Source: Mycolicibacterium setense (GTDB taxonomy: Bacteria > Actinomycetota > Actinomycetes > Mycobacteriales > Mycobacteriaceae). Taken from it: a DNA stretch of 64,000 nt. The stretch lies in contig NZ_JTJW01000010.1 of NCBI RefSeq assembly GCF_000805385.1, forward strand, positions 434,001 to 498,000. Reading direction: 5' to 3'. The translations under genes and the position numbers were made by a program. Every line of letters begins with the position of its first letter. The stretch's first letter is position 1. Of the stretch, positions 39,701-46,731 are shown in pieces. The notes under the pieces are model-generated. The model did not search any database. It was not told the DNA's origin and worked only from the letters and a program-made list of their open reading frames with translations.

Positions 39701-39979
39701 CACCCGTTGGCCTGGGCCGACGCCCAGGCTGACCAACCAGTGCGCCAACCGATTCGACGCCTCATCCAACTCCGCGTATGTCATCGAGCGACCGTTGAAC
39801 GTCACCGCCGGCGCCTCGGGCACCCGAGCCACCTGAGCGGCGAGCAACTCCGGAATCGACGCCGACACCGACGACGAACCGGTCAGCGCAGCGCGGTTGC
39901 CCCACGCGAACAGTTCAGCGTGCTCGTCCTCATCCAAGAAGTCCATCGACGACAGCCGCCGACTCAGGTCGGCCGTCAC
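27764..39979 (-). CDS. NRPS2: four-module finishing peptide synthetase, A-T-[C-A-T]x3-TE
   Basis: 4071 residues, GTG start that overlaps the NRPS1 stop (GTGA at 39979-39976). A-domain cores near residues 231, 1298, 2368 and 3421; carrier motifs near 576, 1645, 2703 and 3751; C-domain motifs near 768 (HHIAADGWS), 1835 (HHIAGDGWS) and 2894 (HHIAGDAWS, with Gly changed to Ala). The thioesterase GWSFGG lies near 3880. There are no epimerase domains. Codes read by eye: A1 and A2 DYWSVGMVHK (threonine-like), A3 DVWSVAAVYK, A4 DVWNVAGYTK (the last two match no code known to me). The domain order is the same as NRPS3, and modules 1-2 are nearly identical to it in DNA. The third A domain is of a different subtype, so the two finishing enzymes should give different residues at position 5 and perhaps 6. 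Confidence 0.93.
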   Translation of the reverse strand: MTADLSRRLSSMDFLDEDEHAELFAWGNRAALTGSSSVSASIPELLAAQVARVPEAPAVTFNGRSMTYAELDEASNRLAHWLVSLGVGPGQRVALLFPRSVEAIVSIVAVLKSGAAYLPVDPMHPDARIQFMLGDAEPVVAVTTTELKARFAGCDLAVIDFNDLGQWAGQSESLSPPTADDVAYLIYTSGTTGQPKGVAITHRNVVQLLDTLDAELGLAGQVWTQCHSLAFDYSVWEIWGALLFGGRVLVVPEAVTRAPEELHALLATEQVTIFSQTPSAFYALQAVDARQPELGRQLKLDTVVFGGEALEPQRLRAWLDRHPGSPRLINMYGITETTVHASFREIVSGDAEGSVSPIGLPLAHLGFFVLDVTLQPVPVGAVGELYVVGAGLGCGYWHRGGLTASRFVACPFGGGGARMYRTGDLASWGADGQLRYLGRADEQVKIRGYRIELGEIQTALAEVDGVREAAVIAREDRPGDKRLVGYITGSADPAIARAALSERLPGYMVPTAIVVLDALPLTVNGKLDRRALPAPDYVNGEGFRAPSTPVEEVLAGIYAQVLGLDRVGVDDSFFDLGGDSLSATRLINAVNASLDADFAVRAVFETPTVAGLAARAGESSGRREPLVAQQRPDVLPLSYAQQRLWFLDQLEGPSPIYNMAVALRVTGRLDTDALGQALTDVVERHESLRTVFRSVGGVPEQVVMPAEEADCGWRVIDAGGWSATELHEAIGAMAGQAFDLSREIPLRATLLRLSGDEHVLVAVVHHIAADGWSVAPLIGDLQLAYAGRSAGRAPDWAPLPVQYADYTLWQRAHLGDLGDPDSRISGQVAYWEQALAGLPERLELPTDRPYPPVADHRGASLAVSLPAELHKRMREVAREHHATTYMVVQAALTMLLSKLSASSDVAVGVPIAGRGDAALDRVVGFFVNTLVLRTDLAGDPTVAELLTQVRQRSLATLEHQDVPFEVLVDRLKPTRSLSHHPLVQVALAWQNFTADAATEAMLGDAQVSPLTVDTHVARMDLTFSLAERWDDAGEPAGIGGTVEFRTDVFDAASIETLIQRLTRVAEALTADPARRLSSIDVLDVLEHARLDDVGNRQVLTEAAVPVESIPGLFAAQVARAPEAVAVSFDGRSMTYRELDEASNRLAHWLVGYGAARGECVAVLVPRSVEAIVAILAALKSGAAYVPVDPMHPDARIRFMLGDAAPVVAVTTAELRARLDGIGLTVVDVADAAIEAQPSTALQGPVPDDVAYLIYTSGTTGQPKGVAISHRNVDRLLATLDAELGLAGQVWTQCHSLAFDYSVWEIWGALLFGGRLVVVSESVTRSPEELLGLLVAEQVTVLSQTPSAFYALQSADALQPELGHQLKLETVVFGGEALEPQRLRPWLEGHSSSTRLINMYGITETTVHASFREIVVDDAEDTVSPIGVPLGHLGFFVLDSSLQPVPAGVVSELYVVGAGLGYGYWRRGGLSATRFVACPFGGAGTRMYRTGDLASWGPDGQLRYLGRADEQVKIRGYRIELGEIQSALADVDGVRQAEVIAREDRPGDKRLVGYITGSADPAVVRAALSDRLPGYMVPAAVVALDALPLTVNGKLDKRALPAPDYVNGQEYRAPATPVEEVLAGIYAQVLGLERVGADDSFFDLGGDSLSAMRLINSVNASLDTDLAVRAVFETPTVAQLATRAGEGSGRREPLLAQPRPDVLPLSYAQQRLWFLDQLEGPSPIYNMPTAYRITGGLDIDALGVALADVVERHESLRTVFPAVDGVPRQVVLPAGQADLGWQVVDATNWPVDRLHDAIRAAVGYTFDLSAEIPLRATLFRIGEGEHVLVAVVHHIAGDGWSIGPLVRDIGLAYVSRCAGESPGWSPLPVQYADYTLWQRSYLGDPADPESRIAGQLSYWEQALAGLPERLELPTDRPYPPVADYHGASLAMQWPVELQRQIARAATEHNATNFMVVQAALAVLLSSLSGNSDVAVGFPIAGRSDPALDELVGVFINTLVLRVELDGDPTAAELLAQVRRRSLAAYEHQDVPFEMVVDRLNPARSLTHHPLVQVMMAWQNLAGQDDEQAAQPALGGMQATPLEADTQTARMDLMISLAERWSAGEPAGITGAVEFRTDVFDPATIQIFIDRLTRVVEALTADPAANLSSMNLLEPGDHVRLDAWGNRAVLAETVTGVSIPVVFAEQVARDPDAVAVVCGGSSWTYRELDEASNRLAHLLVGHGAGSGECVALLLNHSAEAIVAILAVLKSGAAYLPIDPMVPDARIEFMLGDAGPVAAVTTAELRARLNGHDLTVIDIADPRIETQPSTALSEPAADDVAYLIYTSGTTGVPKGVAITHQNVTQFLGAVDPALVGPGTVWSQWHSLVFDVSVWDIFGALLHGGRLVVVPEEVARSPQDLHDLLVAEKVSVLSQTPSAAGMLSPQGLESTALVVAGEACPTELVQRWAPGRVLINAYGPTEATVYAAISAPLTADTGIANTVPIGAPAPGAALFVLNRWLREVPPGVVGELYVAGRGVGVGYVGRAGLTASRFVSCPFGGVGTRMYRTGDLVRWGSDGQMQYLGRADEQVKIRGYRIELGEIQVALADLDGVEQAVVIAREDQPGEKRLVGYVTETTPGLVDNGKARAQLAEHLPTYMVPVAVIVVDAIPLTVNGKLDRRALPAPEYSNADSYRAPTTPSEEILAGIFAQVLGMDRVGVDDSFFDLGGDSLSAIRLINGINAAFGTDLAVRAVFDAPAVAQLEPRIATDSGGRAPLVPMRRPAVVPLSYAQQRLWFLDQLHGPSPIYNMPMIYRVSGLDVDALRRALADVVERHESLRTVFPAVDGVPRQLVIPADQADIGCQVVDAAGWPADRLAGAIDTAVRHPFDLTTEIPIWATLFKVSDDDHVLVAVVHHIAGDAWSFAPLAKDVTVAYAARCGGQVPDWSALPVQYADYALWQREQLGDLADPASRIAGQLAYWQEALSGLPDRLELPTDRPYPAVADHRGAVVEVEWPAGLQRRVAAVARDHNATSFMVVQAALAVLLSNLSSSSDVAVGFPIAGRNDPALDELVGFFVNTLVLRVDLAADPTVAEVVGQVRQRSLAAYEHQDVPFEVLVERLNPSRSLSHHPLIQVMLAWQNPAGVTAEAADGEVRAAPQMAETHTARMDLVFALGERFDEQNASAGIGGSVEFRTDVFDAVTIEAMIGRLERILAAMTADPAQRLSSIDVLGADEQVRLDEIGNRAALTAPARVAGSIPEVFAQQVARVPDAAAVTFDGRSMSYRELDEASNRLAHLLARHGAGPGECVALLFNRSAEAVIAILAVLKSGAAYLPMDPAHPDARIAVVVGDARPVAAVTTGALAGRLDDLGVAVVDVADPRIDTAASTALPVPDPDGVAYVIYTSGTTGVPKGVAVPHRNVTGLLTSLDVGLPAAGVWSQWHSYAFDVSVWEIFGALLSGGRLVVVPDAVVGSPDELHALLVAEGVTVLNQTPSAAAALSSDGLESTALVVAGEACPVELVDRWAPGRLMVNGYGPTETWYTSFSAPLVAGSGVVPIGVPVPGAAFFALDRWLRPVPAGVVGELYVAGSGLASGYVGRGGLTGSRFVACPFAVGQRMYRTGDLVRWGADGQLMYLGRADEQVKIRGYRVELGDVRAVMAGLEGVDQAAVIAREDRPGDKRLFGYVTGTADPTEIRAALASRLPSYMVPAAVVVVESLPLTVNGKLDRRAFPVPDYVDARRYRAPETLTEEILAGIYAEVLGLERVGVDDSFFDLGGDSLSAMRVIAAANASLDSELAVRVMFDAPTVRSLAQQVGKAESSQEVVPIEILKPGDGVPLCCVHDGFGLSWSYRALGQYVDGPIVGINRALADGESEASSIPDMAVSYADRLQELYPTGPYRILGWSFGGVVAHALAVELARRGCEVQRLVLLDGLLNPNRFWKRITRKIASNRAVAEGWVLDYILRTNKVRVPVHFGLLTYSRVSDIIARHGSSPPSRRLVKFMARSVSAGQLLLLDHEPEVFDGDVVMFSAARSRSGWARQRNQRAARALERSWRPYVSGQITVIPVGCTHFEMFTPESLNTYVQQLSSVLENDAE

Positions 39980-42900
39980 GACGACGCCTCCGCCTCAGCC
40001 GTGATCGCCATCAATACCTTTCGCAACCGATCGATCAACCGCACGACAGTGGCCTCGTCATAAACATCGGTGCGAAACTCAACGGTCCCCCCAATCCCGG
40101 CCGGCTCGCCGGTCTCTGTCCAACGTTCACCCAGCGCAAAGGTCAGATCAGTACGGGCAGTGTGGGTCTGGGCAGGCAGCGGGGTCACCCGGACATCGCC
40201 CAGCGTGAGGCCACCGGCAGCATCTGCGCTGTGCTGCCAGGCCAGGTTCTGCCAAGACAACAGCACCTGCACGAGCGGGTGATGGGTCAGGCTGCGGGTG
40301 GGGTTGAGTCGATCCACCACGACCTCGAACGGCACATCCTGATGCTCAAAGGCCGCCAAGCCGCGCTGACGCACTTGCTCCAGCAGTTCACCGATTGTCG
40401 GATCTCCGGCGAAGTCGACGCGGAGCACCAATGTGTTGACAAAGAACCCCACCAAGTTGTCGAGCGCGGGATCATTGCGGCCCGCAATCGTTATGCCCAC
40501 CGCCACATCCGAACTCGCACTGAGCTTCGACAGCAGTAGCGCCAACGCGGCCTGCACCACCATGAAACTGGTGGCATTCTGCTCGCGGGCCACGCGCGCG
40601 ATCCGCTGCTGGAGTTCAGCGGGCCACTCCACCACCAAGCTGGCTCCCCGGTAGTCGGCCACCGGTGGATATGGTCGATCTGTCGGCAACTCCAACCGCT
40701 CCGGCAGGCCCGCCAAAGCCTGCTCCCAGTACGCCAACTGACCGGAAATCCGACTATCCGGATCGGCCAGATCACCCAGATACCCCCGCTGCCACAGCGT
40801 GTAATCCACATACTGCACCGGCAACGGCAGCCACTCCGGCGGCCTCCCCGCAGACCTGGCGGCATACGCCGCGCCCAGATCTGCCACCAAGGGGGTGACC
40901 GACCAGCCGTCGGCAGCAATGTGGTGCACGACTGCGACCAGCACATGCTCACCTTCCGCGACGCGGAAAAGCGTCGCCCTCAACGGCAATTCAGTCGACA
41001 GGTCAAATGAGTGACGTGCGACTGCGCCGGCAGCCTCCACCAACCGGTCCGCCGTCCAGCCCGCTGCGTCCACGACCTCCCAGGACGGACGGGCATTCTC
41101 GGCCGGCACCACGGATTGCTGCGGCATCTCCCCGGCCAGAGTGAACAGGGTGCGCAGACTCTCATGGCGGCCCACCACATCTGCCAGCGACTGTCCGAGC
41201 GCGGCAGCGTCGAGGTCTCCGGTGAGGCGCAGCCCGACGGCCAGGTTGTAAACCGGTGACGGACCGTTCAATTGGTCGAAGAACCACAACCGCTGCTGGG
41301 CATAAGACAAGGGAACCGTCTGCGGGCGAGGCATCACCTGCAGCGGTGGACGCGCCGCGTCATCCTGTTGACGGTCCAGGCAGGCAGCCAACCGGCCGAC
41401 GGTGGGCGTATCGAACAGATACCGGACCGGCACGTCCTTGCCGAGCGCCGACTGGAGCCGCGCGCTCACCCGGATGGCGATCAACGAATCCCCGCCCAGG
41501 GCGAAGAAGTCGTCGTCGAGGCCAACCCGATCCAGACCGAGCACCTCGGCGAAGACCTCGGCGACAGTCTTTTCCGTCGGTGTCTGCGGTGACCGGAACG
41601 AGGCGGCCACGAACACCGGCTCGGGCAGGGCCCGGCGGTCGATCTTGCCCGAAGAAGTCAGTGGGAACTCGTCGACGACCACGATCTGACTCGGCACCAT
41701 GTATTCCGGCAGCCGAGAGGCCAGCCACTGACGAACTTCGCTGACCTTGCTGTTGGTGTCAGGGTCATTCGCGTGGGTGCTGCGCTCACGCGACCCGTCT
41801 GGCAGATAGAGATCGGTCAGGACCGGGATCTCTGCCGCTGCGGTGGCTTCGAGGAAGACCGCGTCGACGGTGCCGGGCTGCGAACCCCACGTGACGGCAA
41901 CGTGATAGCCGGCGGCCTCGCCGAGCCGGTACAGCAATTCGGGTGTCACGGCATCCGAGGGCCCGTCGGCGGCCTTCGCCTGTGCCACGGCTTCAGACAC
42001 TGAGCGTCCGTCGGCAAGGGCTTGTTCGATGACAACATCACCGATCACACCCGCCCGCGGGATCGCGCTGACCCGCACCGTCGACGGACGCTGAGCCGTC
42101 AACTCGGCGTGCAACCCGCTCAGGCCCGCGCAATCCGCCCACTCCCAGGTGAGTGCTTCCGCAAGCGACCGGACCTCGGATGCTGACTTGTAAATGACGA
42201 CGTCGTAGCGGTAACGGGTCAGCTCATTGTCGGCTTCACCGCGCTTGACCTGGATCCCGATGCCTCCCACCTCCGGGTGGTCGGTCGCCCAGCTGGTGAA
42301 GAACTCCGGCGCCAAGAGCAACTCCGGCTCTCCGAGGACGGCGCGCTGCACTCGCTGGCGGATATCGTCGGTCTCGGCACCCGATCCACTGCGGGCCAAC
42401 GCGATACCGGTCTGGAAGGCGCCTTGCAGGCTGTGATTGCGCACATCACCGACGAACAGTCTCCCCTCTGGGGCCAACAGCCCCATGGCGTTGTCGATGA
42501 CCTCCGTCAGGTACGCCGCGTTGGGGAAGTACTGGATGACCGAGTTGACGATGATCGTGTCGAAGTATCCGTCCGGCAGCCCCTCGACCACATCGGCGGG
42601 CTGTACCCGCAACCGAACGCGGTCCCCCCACGGTTGTCCGGCCACCGCTGATTCCAGCGTGCGGATGGTCGGCGCGGAAAAGTCTGTGCCCCAATACTCC
42701 ACGCAGTTCGGGGCGATCTCGGCAAGCACGAGACCCGAACCCACACCGAGCTCGAGTACCCGCTGAGGCCGCAGCGCCATGATTCGATCGACCGCACCCG
42801 AGCGCCATTCACGCATCTGGTCGATCGGGATCGGATCCCCGGTGTAGCTGCTGTTCCAGCCACGGAAGTCGCTGCCGAACTCCACCACTTCGAGGTCGGC

Positions 42901-45900
42901 GTCGTACAGCTCGTCGTAGACGTGCTGCCACTGATCGACAACCTCGGCATCTTTATCGGCACTGCTGGTCCGCTCCAGCGCAACATAGGCGACCAGGTGA
43001 TCGGTGGCATCACGGTGGTAGACGGTGGCAGCGGCACGCGCGACCGGTGGGCAGGCGAGCAACGTGTTCTCGATCTCGCCCAACTCAAGACGCTGCCCGC
43101 GCAATTTCACCTGCGCATCAGCACGACCGAGATACTCCAGCGCGCCGTCGGAGTTCCATCGCACCAGATCACCCGTGCGATACAGGCGCGTCCCCGGAGC
43201 ACCAAAAGGATTGGCCACAAACCGATCCGCGGTCAGATCCGGTCGGCCCACATAACCCCGCGCCAACACCGGACCAGCCACGTACAACTCGCCCACCACA
43301 CCAACCGGAACCGGGTTGAGCCGCACATCCAACACCAATGCACACGTGCCGGGCACAGGAGCACCGATACGCACCGGCTCGCCGGCCGACAACGCACTCC
43401 ACGTCGCCCAGATCGTCACCTCAGTCGGGCCATACGCATTGAACATCCGCCGACCAGGGGCCCATGCCGCCACCAACTCCGCCGGACATGCCTCACCACC
43501 GGTGATCAAGGTGGTCAATCCGCCCAACCGGGTACGGTCGAGCGTCGCCACCACCGACGGTGTGATCAACGCCGCTTCGACCTGTTGTTCGTCGATCACT
43601 GCCGTGAGCGCTTCACCCGCATAGGAATCCGGCGGAGCCACCACCAACGCCGCCCCCGACGCCACCGCCCACAACCACTCGAACACCGAGGCATCGAACG
43701 TCGGCGCGGCCACCATCAGCACGCGCGCACCCGCACCCACCCCGAACAACTCACGAGTGGCCGCAGCGACACCCAACACACCAGCATGGCTGATCGCCAC
43801 ACCCTTCGGCGTACCCGTCGATCCCGACGTGAAGATCACGTACGCCGCATCATCAACAGCCAACGGGGACAACCGGTCAGCATCGGTTATCGGTTCCGCA
43901 GAAGCTGCCGACAGGTCCAGTGCGTCCATGTCGATGACTGTGCGCGTCCCGACTCCTGCTCCGAGGTCTTCGCCCCGGGTCAGCACACACACCGCTTCGG
44001 AGGCATCGAGCACGGTGCCGATCCGCTCGGCCGGGTGCGCCCGGTCCACCGGCACGTACACCCCGCCGGCCTTGAGCACCGCCCACCACGCGATCACCAA
44101 CTCAGCGGACCGGCCCATCGCCACACCGACCGCGCGCTCAGGGCCCACCCCCGCGCCGATCAGCACCCGCGCCAACCGGTTGGAGGCTTCGTCGAGCTGC
44201 CGGTAGGTGAACTCCCGTGGGTCGTCCACCACCGCCAGACCGTCCGGATCGGCGGCCACCGCAGCCGTCAACAGCTCTGGAGCCAGCCCCACCTGCGCAG
44301 CGACTCCGACGCCAGACCACTTGTTCAACACCAGATCTCGCTCGTCGGTGTCGAGCAGAGCCACCTCGCCCACCGTCACCGTCGAGTCGGCAACCACAGC
44401 CTCGACCATCCGGTCGAACCAACCCACCAAGCGTTCGATGGTGGACCGGTCGAACAAGTCCGTGGCGTAGGTCAACACGCCGGCGGCCATCGGTGCGCCC
44501 GAGTGCTCGTCGGGCACCTCCCTGATGTCGACATCGAGATCGAACTTGGCGGTGCGGGTGACCATCGACATCGGCTCGATGCCCGCACCCTCCAAGGCCA
44601 CCTCGGGGCGCACGTTGTTCTGGAAGACCAGGGCGACCTGGAACAGCGGATGGTGCGAGGTGGAGCGCGTCGGGTTGAGTTGCTCGACCAGCAACTCGAA
44701 CGGCACGTCCTGATTCGTGTATCCGTCCAGCGCCTTCTGGCGGACCTGATCGAGCACGTCGCTGAACCTCTGCTGAGAGTTCAACCCGACCCGCAGAACC
44801 CAGGTGTTGACGAAGAATCCGACCAATTCCTGCAGGGCCTGATCGTTGCGCCCGGCGATCGGCGTCCCCAGCGCGACGTCCTCACCGACCCCGGCCCGGT
44901 GCAGCACGACAGACATGACAGCCTGCAACACCATGGACGTGGTGACGTTGTGATGCGCGGCAACCGCTTTGATTCCTGCCCAGGTTTGGGAATCGATGCG
45001 CAGCTCGACCCCGTCGCCGCGATAGCTGGGCACTGGCGGACGCGGACGATCGGTGGGAAGCGACACCACCTCGGGCAGACCCGCCAGCTCCTTCCGCCAG
45101 TAAGACAGCTGCTCGGCGATTCGACTGCCCGGATCTTCCAGGTCTCCCAGATGTTCACGTTGCCACAGCGAGTAATCGGCGTATTGGACGGGCAGCGCTG
45201 ACCAGTCAGGAACCTGCCCGGCGCATCGGGCCGCGTAGGCGATCCCGACATCCTTGACCATCGGTGCCATCGACCAGCCGTCGAAGGCGATGTGGTGCAG
45301 GACGATTCCGAGGACGTACTGCTCGGGCGCCACGGCGTAGATCTGCGCGCGGATGGGGATCTCGGTCGCCAGGTCGAACCGATACCCCGCCAGCGCGATC
45401 AACTCGCTCATGACAGCGTCTTCTTCGTCCTCTGGAACCTGCACCACTGCGGGACCGCCGCGCCGCCACATGCCCTCCTGCGCCGGCATCACCTTCTGCG
45501 ACGGCACGCCATCGACGTCAGGGAATACCGTGCGCAGCGATTCATGCCGCGCGATGACGTCGTCAAGGGCTGATCCCAGAGCTTCGACGTCCACCGCACC
45601 ATTGATCCGGAACCCGATCGGCATGTTGTAGGTGGCGACCCCGCCCTCGAACCGGTTGAGGAACCACAGCCGCTGTTGCGCATAGGACAACGGGATGACG
45701 GCTGGACGCTGCTGCGGGATCAGCGGCCGGCGTCCACTCGTACCCGAGCCCACACGGGAGGCGAGTTGGGCGACCGTGGGTGCGTCGAAGAGGGTGCGCA
45801 CCGCAAGGTCGACATCAAGTCGGCTGTTGACGGCGGCGAGCAATCTCATGGCCGACAGCGAGTCGCCGCCGAGGTCGAAGAAGGAGTCATCGATACCAAC

Positions 45901-46731
45901 GCGTTCCAAGCCGAGGACGTCGGCATAGATGCCGGCCAGAATCTCCTCGGTGGCAGTGCTCGGCGCCCGGTAGTGGTCGATGTCGGTGTATTCGGGTGCG
46001 GGCAGGGCGCGTTTGTCGAGCTTGCCGTTGACCGTCAACGGCAGCGCATCCAGCACCACGACCGCGGCGGGCACCATGTACGCCGGCAACCGCTGCGCCA
46101 GCGCTGCCCGCACATCTGCCGGGTCAGCCGTGCCGGTGACATAGCCGACGAGACGCTTGTCACCCGGACGGTCCTCCCGAACGATCACCACCGCCTGATC
46201 GACACCATCCAGATCAGCCAAAGCTGTTTGAATTTCACCCAATTCGATGCGATAACCACGAATCTTGACCTGCTCATCAGCACGCCCGACATACCGCAAC
46301 TGCCCATCCGGACCCCACGACACCAGATCCCCGGTCCGATACATCCGGGCACCCACCCCGCCGAACGGACAGGCCACAAACCGAGACGCACTCAATCCCG
46401 CGCGCCGCACATAACCCAACCCGACACCACGACCGGCCACATACAACTCACCCACCACACCCGCAGGCACCGGACGCAACCACCGATCCAACACGAACAA
46501 CGCCGCACCCGGCACCGGCACACCGATCGGCACCACACCCGACCCGACCTGTAACGGGGCCGGCCACATACAACTCACCCACCACACCCGCAGGCACCGG
46601 ACGCAACCACCGATCCAACACGAACAACGCCGCACCCGGCACCGGCACACCGATCGGCACCACACCCGACCCGACCTGTAACGGGGCGCTGATCGTGGCA
46701 TACACCGTCGTCTCCGTCGGACCGTAACCAT
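39976..46731 (-). CDS. NRPS1, C-terminal part: rest of A1-T-C-A(N-methyltransferase)-T-C, split by frameshift
   Basis: About 2210 native residues; roughly the first 40 codons of this frame come from the duplicated DNA read out of phase. If the 127-bp duplication is removed, it joins the N-terminal part into one protein of 2945 residues. In that numbering: T1 near 979, C2 (HHIAFDGWS) near 1176, A2 core FDASVFEW near 1709, an S-adenosylmethionine methyltransferase inserted between A8 and A10 (VLELGVGSG near 2021), T2 (FFALGGDSL) near 2439, and a final C3 (HHIAADGWS) near 2633 after which the protein ends. The A2 code reads DAFLIGAIWK, suggesting a hydrophobic residue, which would be N-methylated. 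Ending in a bare C domain is what NRPS2 and NRPS3 need, since both begin with A. Confidence 0.85.
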   Translation of the reverse strand: MVTVRRRRRCMPRSAPRYRSGRVWCRSVCRCRVRRCSCWIGGCVRCLRVWWVSCMWPAPLQVGSGVVPIGVPVPGAALFVLDRWLRPVPAGVVGELYVAGRGVGLGYVRRAGLSASRFVACPFGGVGARMYRTGDLVSWGPDGQLRYVGRADEQVKIRGYRIELGEIQTALADLDGVDQAVVIVREDRPGDKRLVGYVTGTADPADVRAALAQRLPAYMVPAAVVVLDALPLTVNGKLDKRALPAPEYTDIDHYRAPSTATEEILAGIYADVLGLERVGIDDSFFDLGGDSLSAMRLLAAVNSRLDVDLAVRTLFDAPTVAQLASRVGSGTSGRRPLIPQQRPAVIPLSYAQQRLWFLNRFEGGVATYNMPIGFRINGAVDVEALGSALDDVIARHESLRTVFPDVDGVPSQKVMPAQEGMWRRGGPAVVQVPEDEEDAVMSELIALAGYRFDLATEIPIRAQIYAVAPEQYVLGIVLHHIAFDGWSMAPMVKDVGIAYAARCAGQVPDWSALPVQYADYSLWQREHLGDLEDPGSRIAEQLSYWRKELAGLPEVVSLPTDRPRPPVPSYRGDGVELRIDSQTWAGIKAVAAHHNVTTSMVLQAVMSVVLHRAGVGEDVALGTPIAGRNDQALQELVGFFVNTWVLRVGLNSQQRFSDVLDQVRQKALDGYTNQDVPFELLVEQLNPTRSTSHHPLFQVALVFQNNVRPEVALEGAGIEPMSMVTRTAKFDLDVDIREVPDEHSGAPMAAGVLTYATDLFDRSTIERLVGWFDRMVEAVVADSTVTVGEVALLDTDERDLVLNKWSGVGVAAQVGLAPELLTAAVAADPDGLAVVDDPREFTYRQLDEASNRLARVLIGAGVGPERAVGVAMGRSAELVIAWWAVLKAGGVYVPVDRAHPAERIGTVLDASEAVCVLTRGEDLGAGVGTRTVIDMDALDLSAASAEPITDADRLSPLAVDDAAYVIFTSGSTGTPKGVAISHAGVLGVAAATRELFGVGAGARVLMVAAPTFDASVFEWLWAVASGAALVVAPPDSYAGEALTAVIDEQQVEAALITPSVVATLDRTRLGGLTTLITGGEACPAELVAAWAPGRRMFNAYGPTEVTIWATWSALSAGEPVRIGAPVPGTCALVLDVRLNPVPVGVVGELYVAGPVLARGYVGRPDLTADRFVANPFGAPGTRLYRTGDLVRWNSDGALEYLGRADAQVKLRGQRLELGEIENTLLACPPVARAAATVYHRDATDHLVAYVALERTSSADKDAEVVDQWQHVYDELYDADLEVVEFGSDFRGWNSSYTGDPIPIDQMREWRSGAVDRIMALRPQRVLELGVGSGLVLAEIAPNCVEYWGTDFSAPTIRTLESAVAGQPWGDRVRLRVQPADVVEGLPDGYFDTIIVNSVIQYFPNAAYLTEVIDNAMGLLAPEGRLFVGDVRNHSLQGAFQTGIALARSGSGAETDDIRQRVQRAVLGEPELLLAPEFFTSWATDHPEVGGIGIQVKRGEADNELTRYRYDVVIYKSASEVRSLAEALTWEWADCAGLSGLHAELTAQRPSTVRVSAIPRAGVIGDVVIEQALADGRSVSEAVAQAKAADGPSDAVTPELLYRLGEAAGYHVAVTWGSQPGTVDAVFLEATAAAEIPVLTDLYLPDGSRERSTHANDPDTNSKVSEVRQWLASRLPEYMVPSQIVVVDEFPLTSSGKIDRRALPEPVFVAASFRSPQTPTEKTVAEVFAEVLGLDRVGLDDDFFALGGDSLIAIRVSARLQSALGKDVPVRYLFDTPTVGRLAACLDRQQDDAARPPLQVMPRPQTVPLSYAQQRLWFFDQLNGPSPVYNLAVGLRLTGDLDAAALGQSLADVVGRHESLRTLFTLAGEMPQQSVVPAENARPSWEVVDAAGWTADRLVEAAGAVARHSFDLSTELPLRATLFRVAEGEHVLVAVVHHIAADGWSVTPLVADLGAAYAARSAGRPPEWLPLPVQYVDYTLWQRGYLGDLADPDSRISGQLAYWEQALAGLPERLELPTDRPYPPVADYRGASLVVEWPAELQQRIARVAREQNATSFMVVQAALALLLSKLSASSDVAVGITIAGRNDPALDNLVGFFVNTLVLRVDFAGDPTIGELLEQVRQRGLAAFEHQDVPFEVVVDRLNPTRSLTHHPLVQVLLSWQNLAWQHSADAAGGLTLGDVRVTPLPAQTHTARTDLTFALGERWTETGEPAGIGGTVEFRTDVYDEATVVRLIDRLRKVLMAITAEAEASS
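46433..46687. repeat. Exact 127-bp tandem duplication inside NRPS1
   Basis: 46433-46559 is followed directly by an identical copy, 46560-46686 (the match can slide by one base). The unit spans the A1 segment encoding LQVGSGVVPIG to GELYVAG. Because 127 is not a multiple of three, it shifts the frame and splits NRPS1. Removing one copy restores a frame of exactly 2946 codons from 48940 to 39976. Confidence 0.97.
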
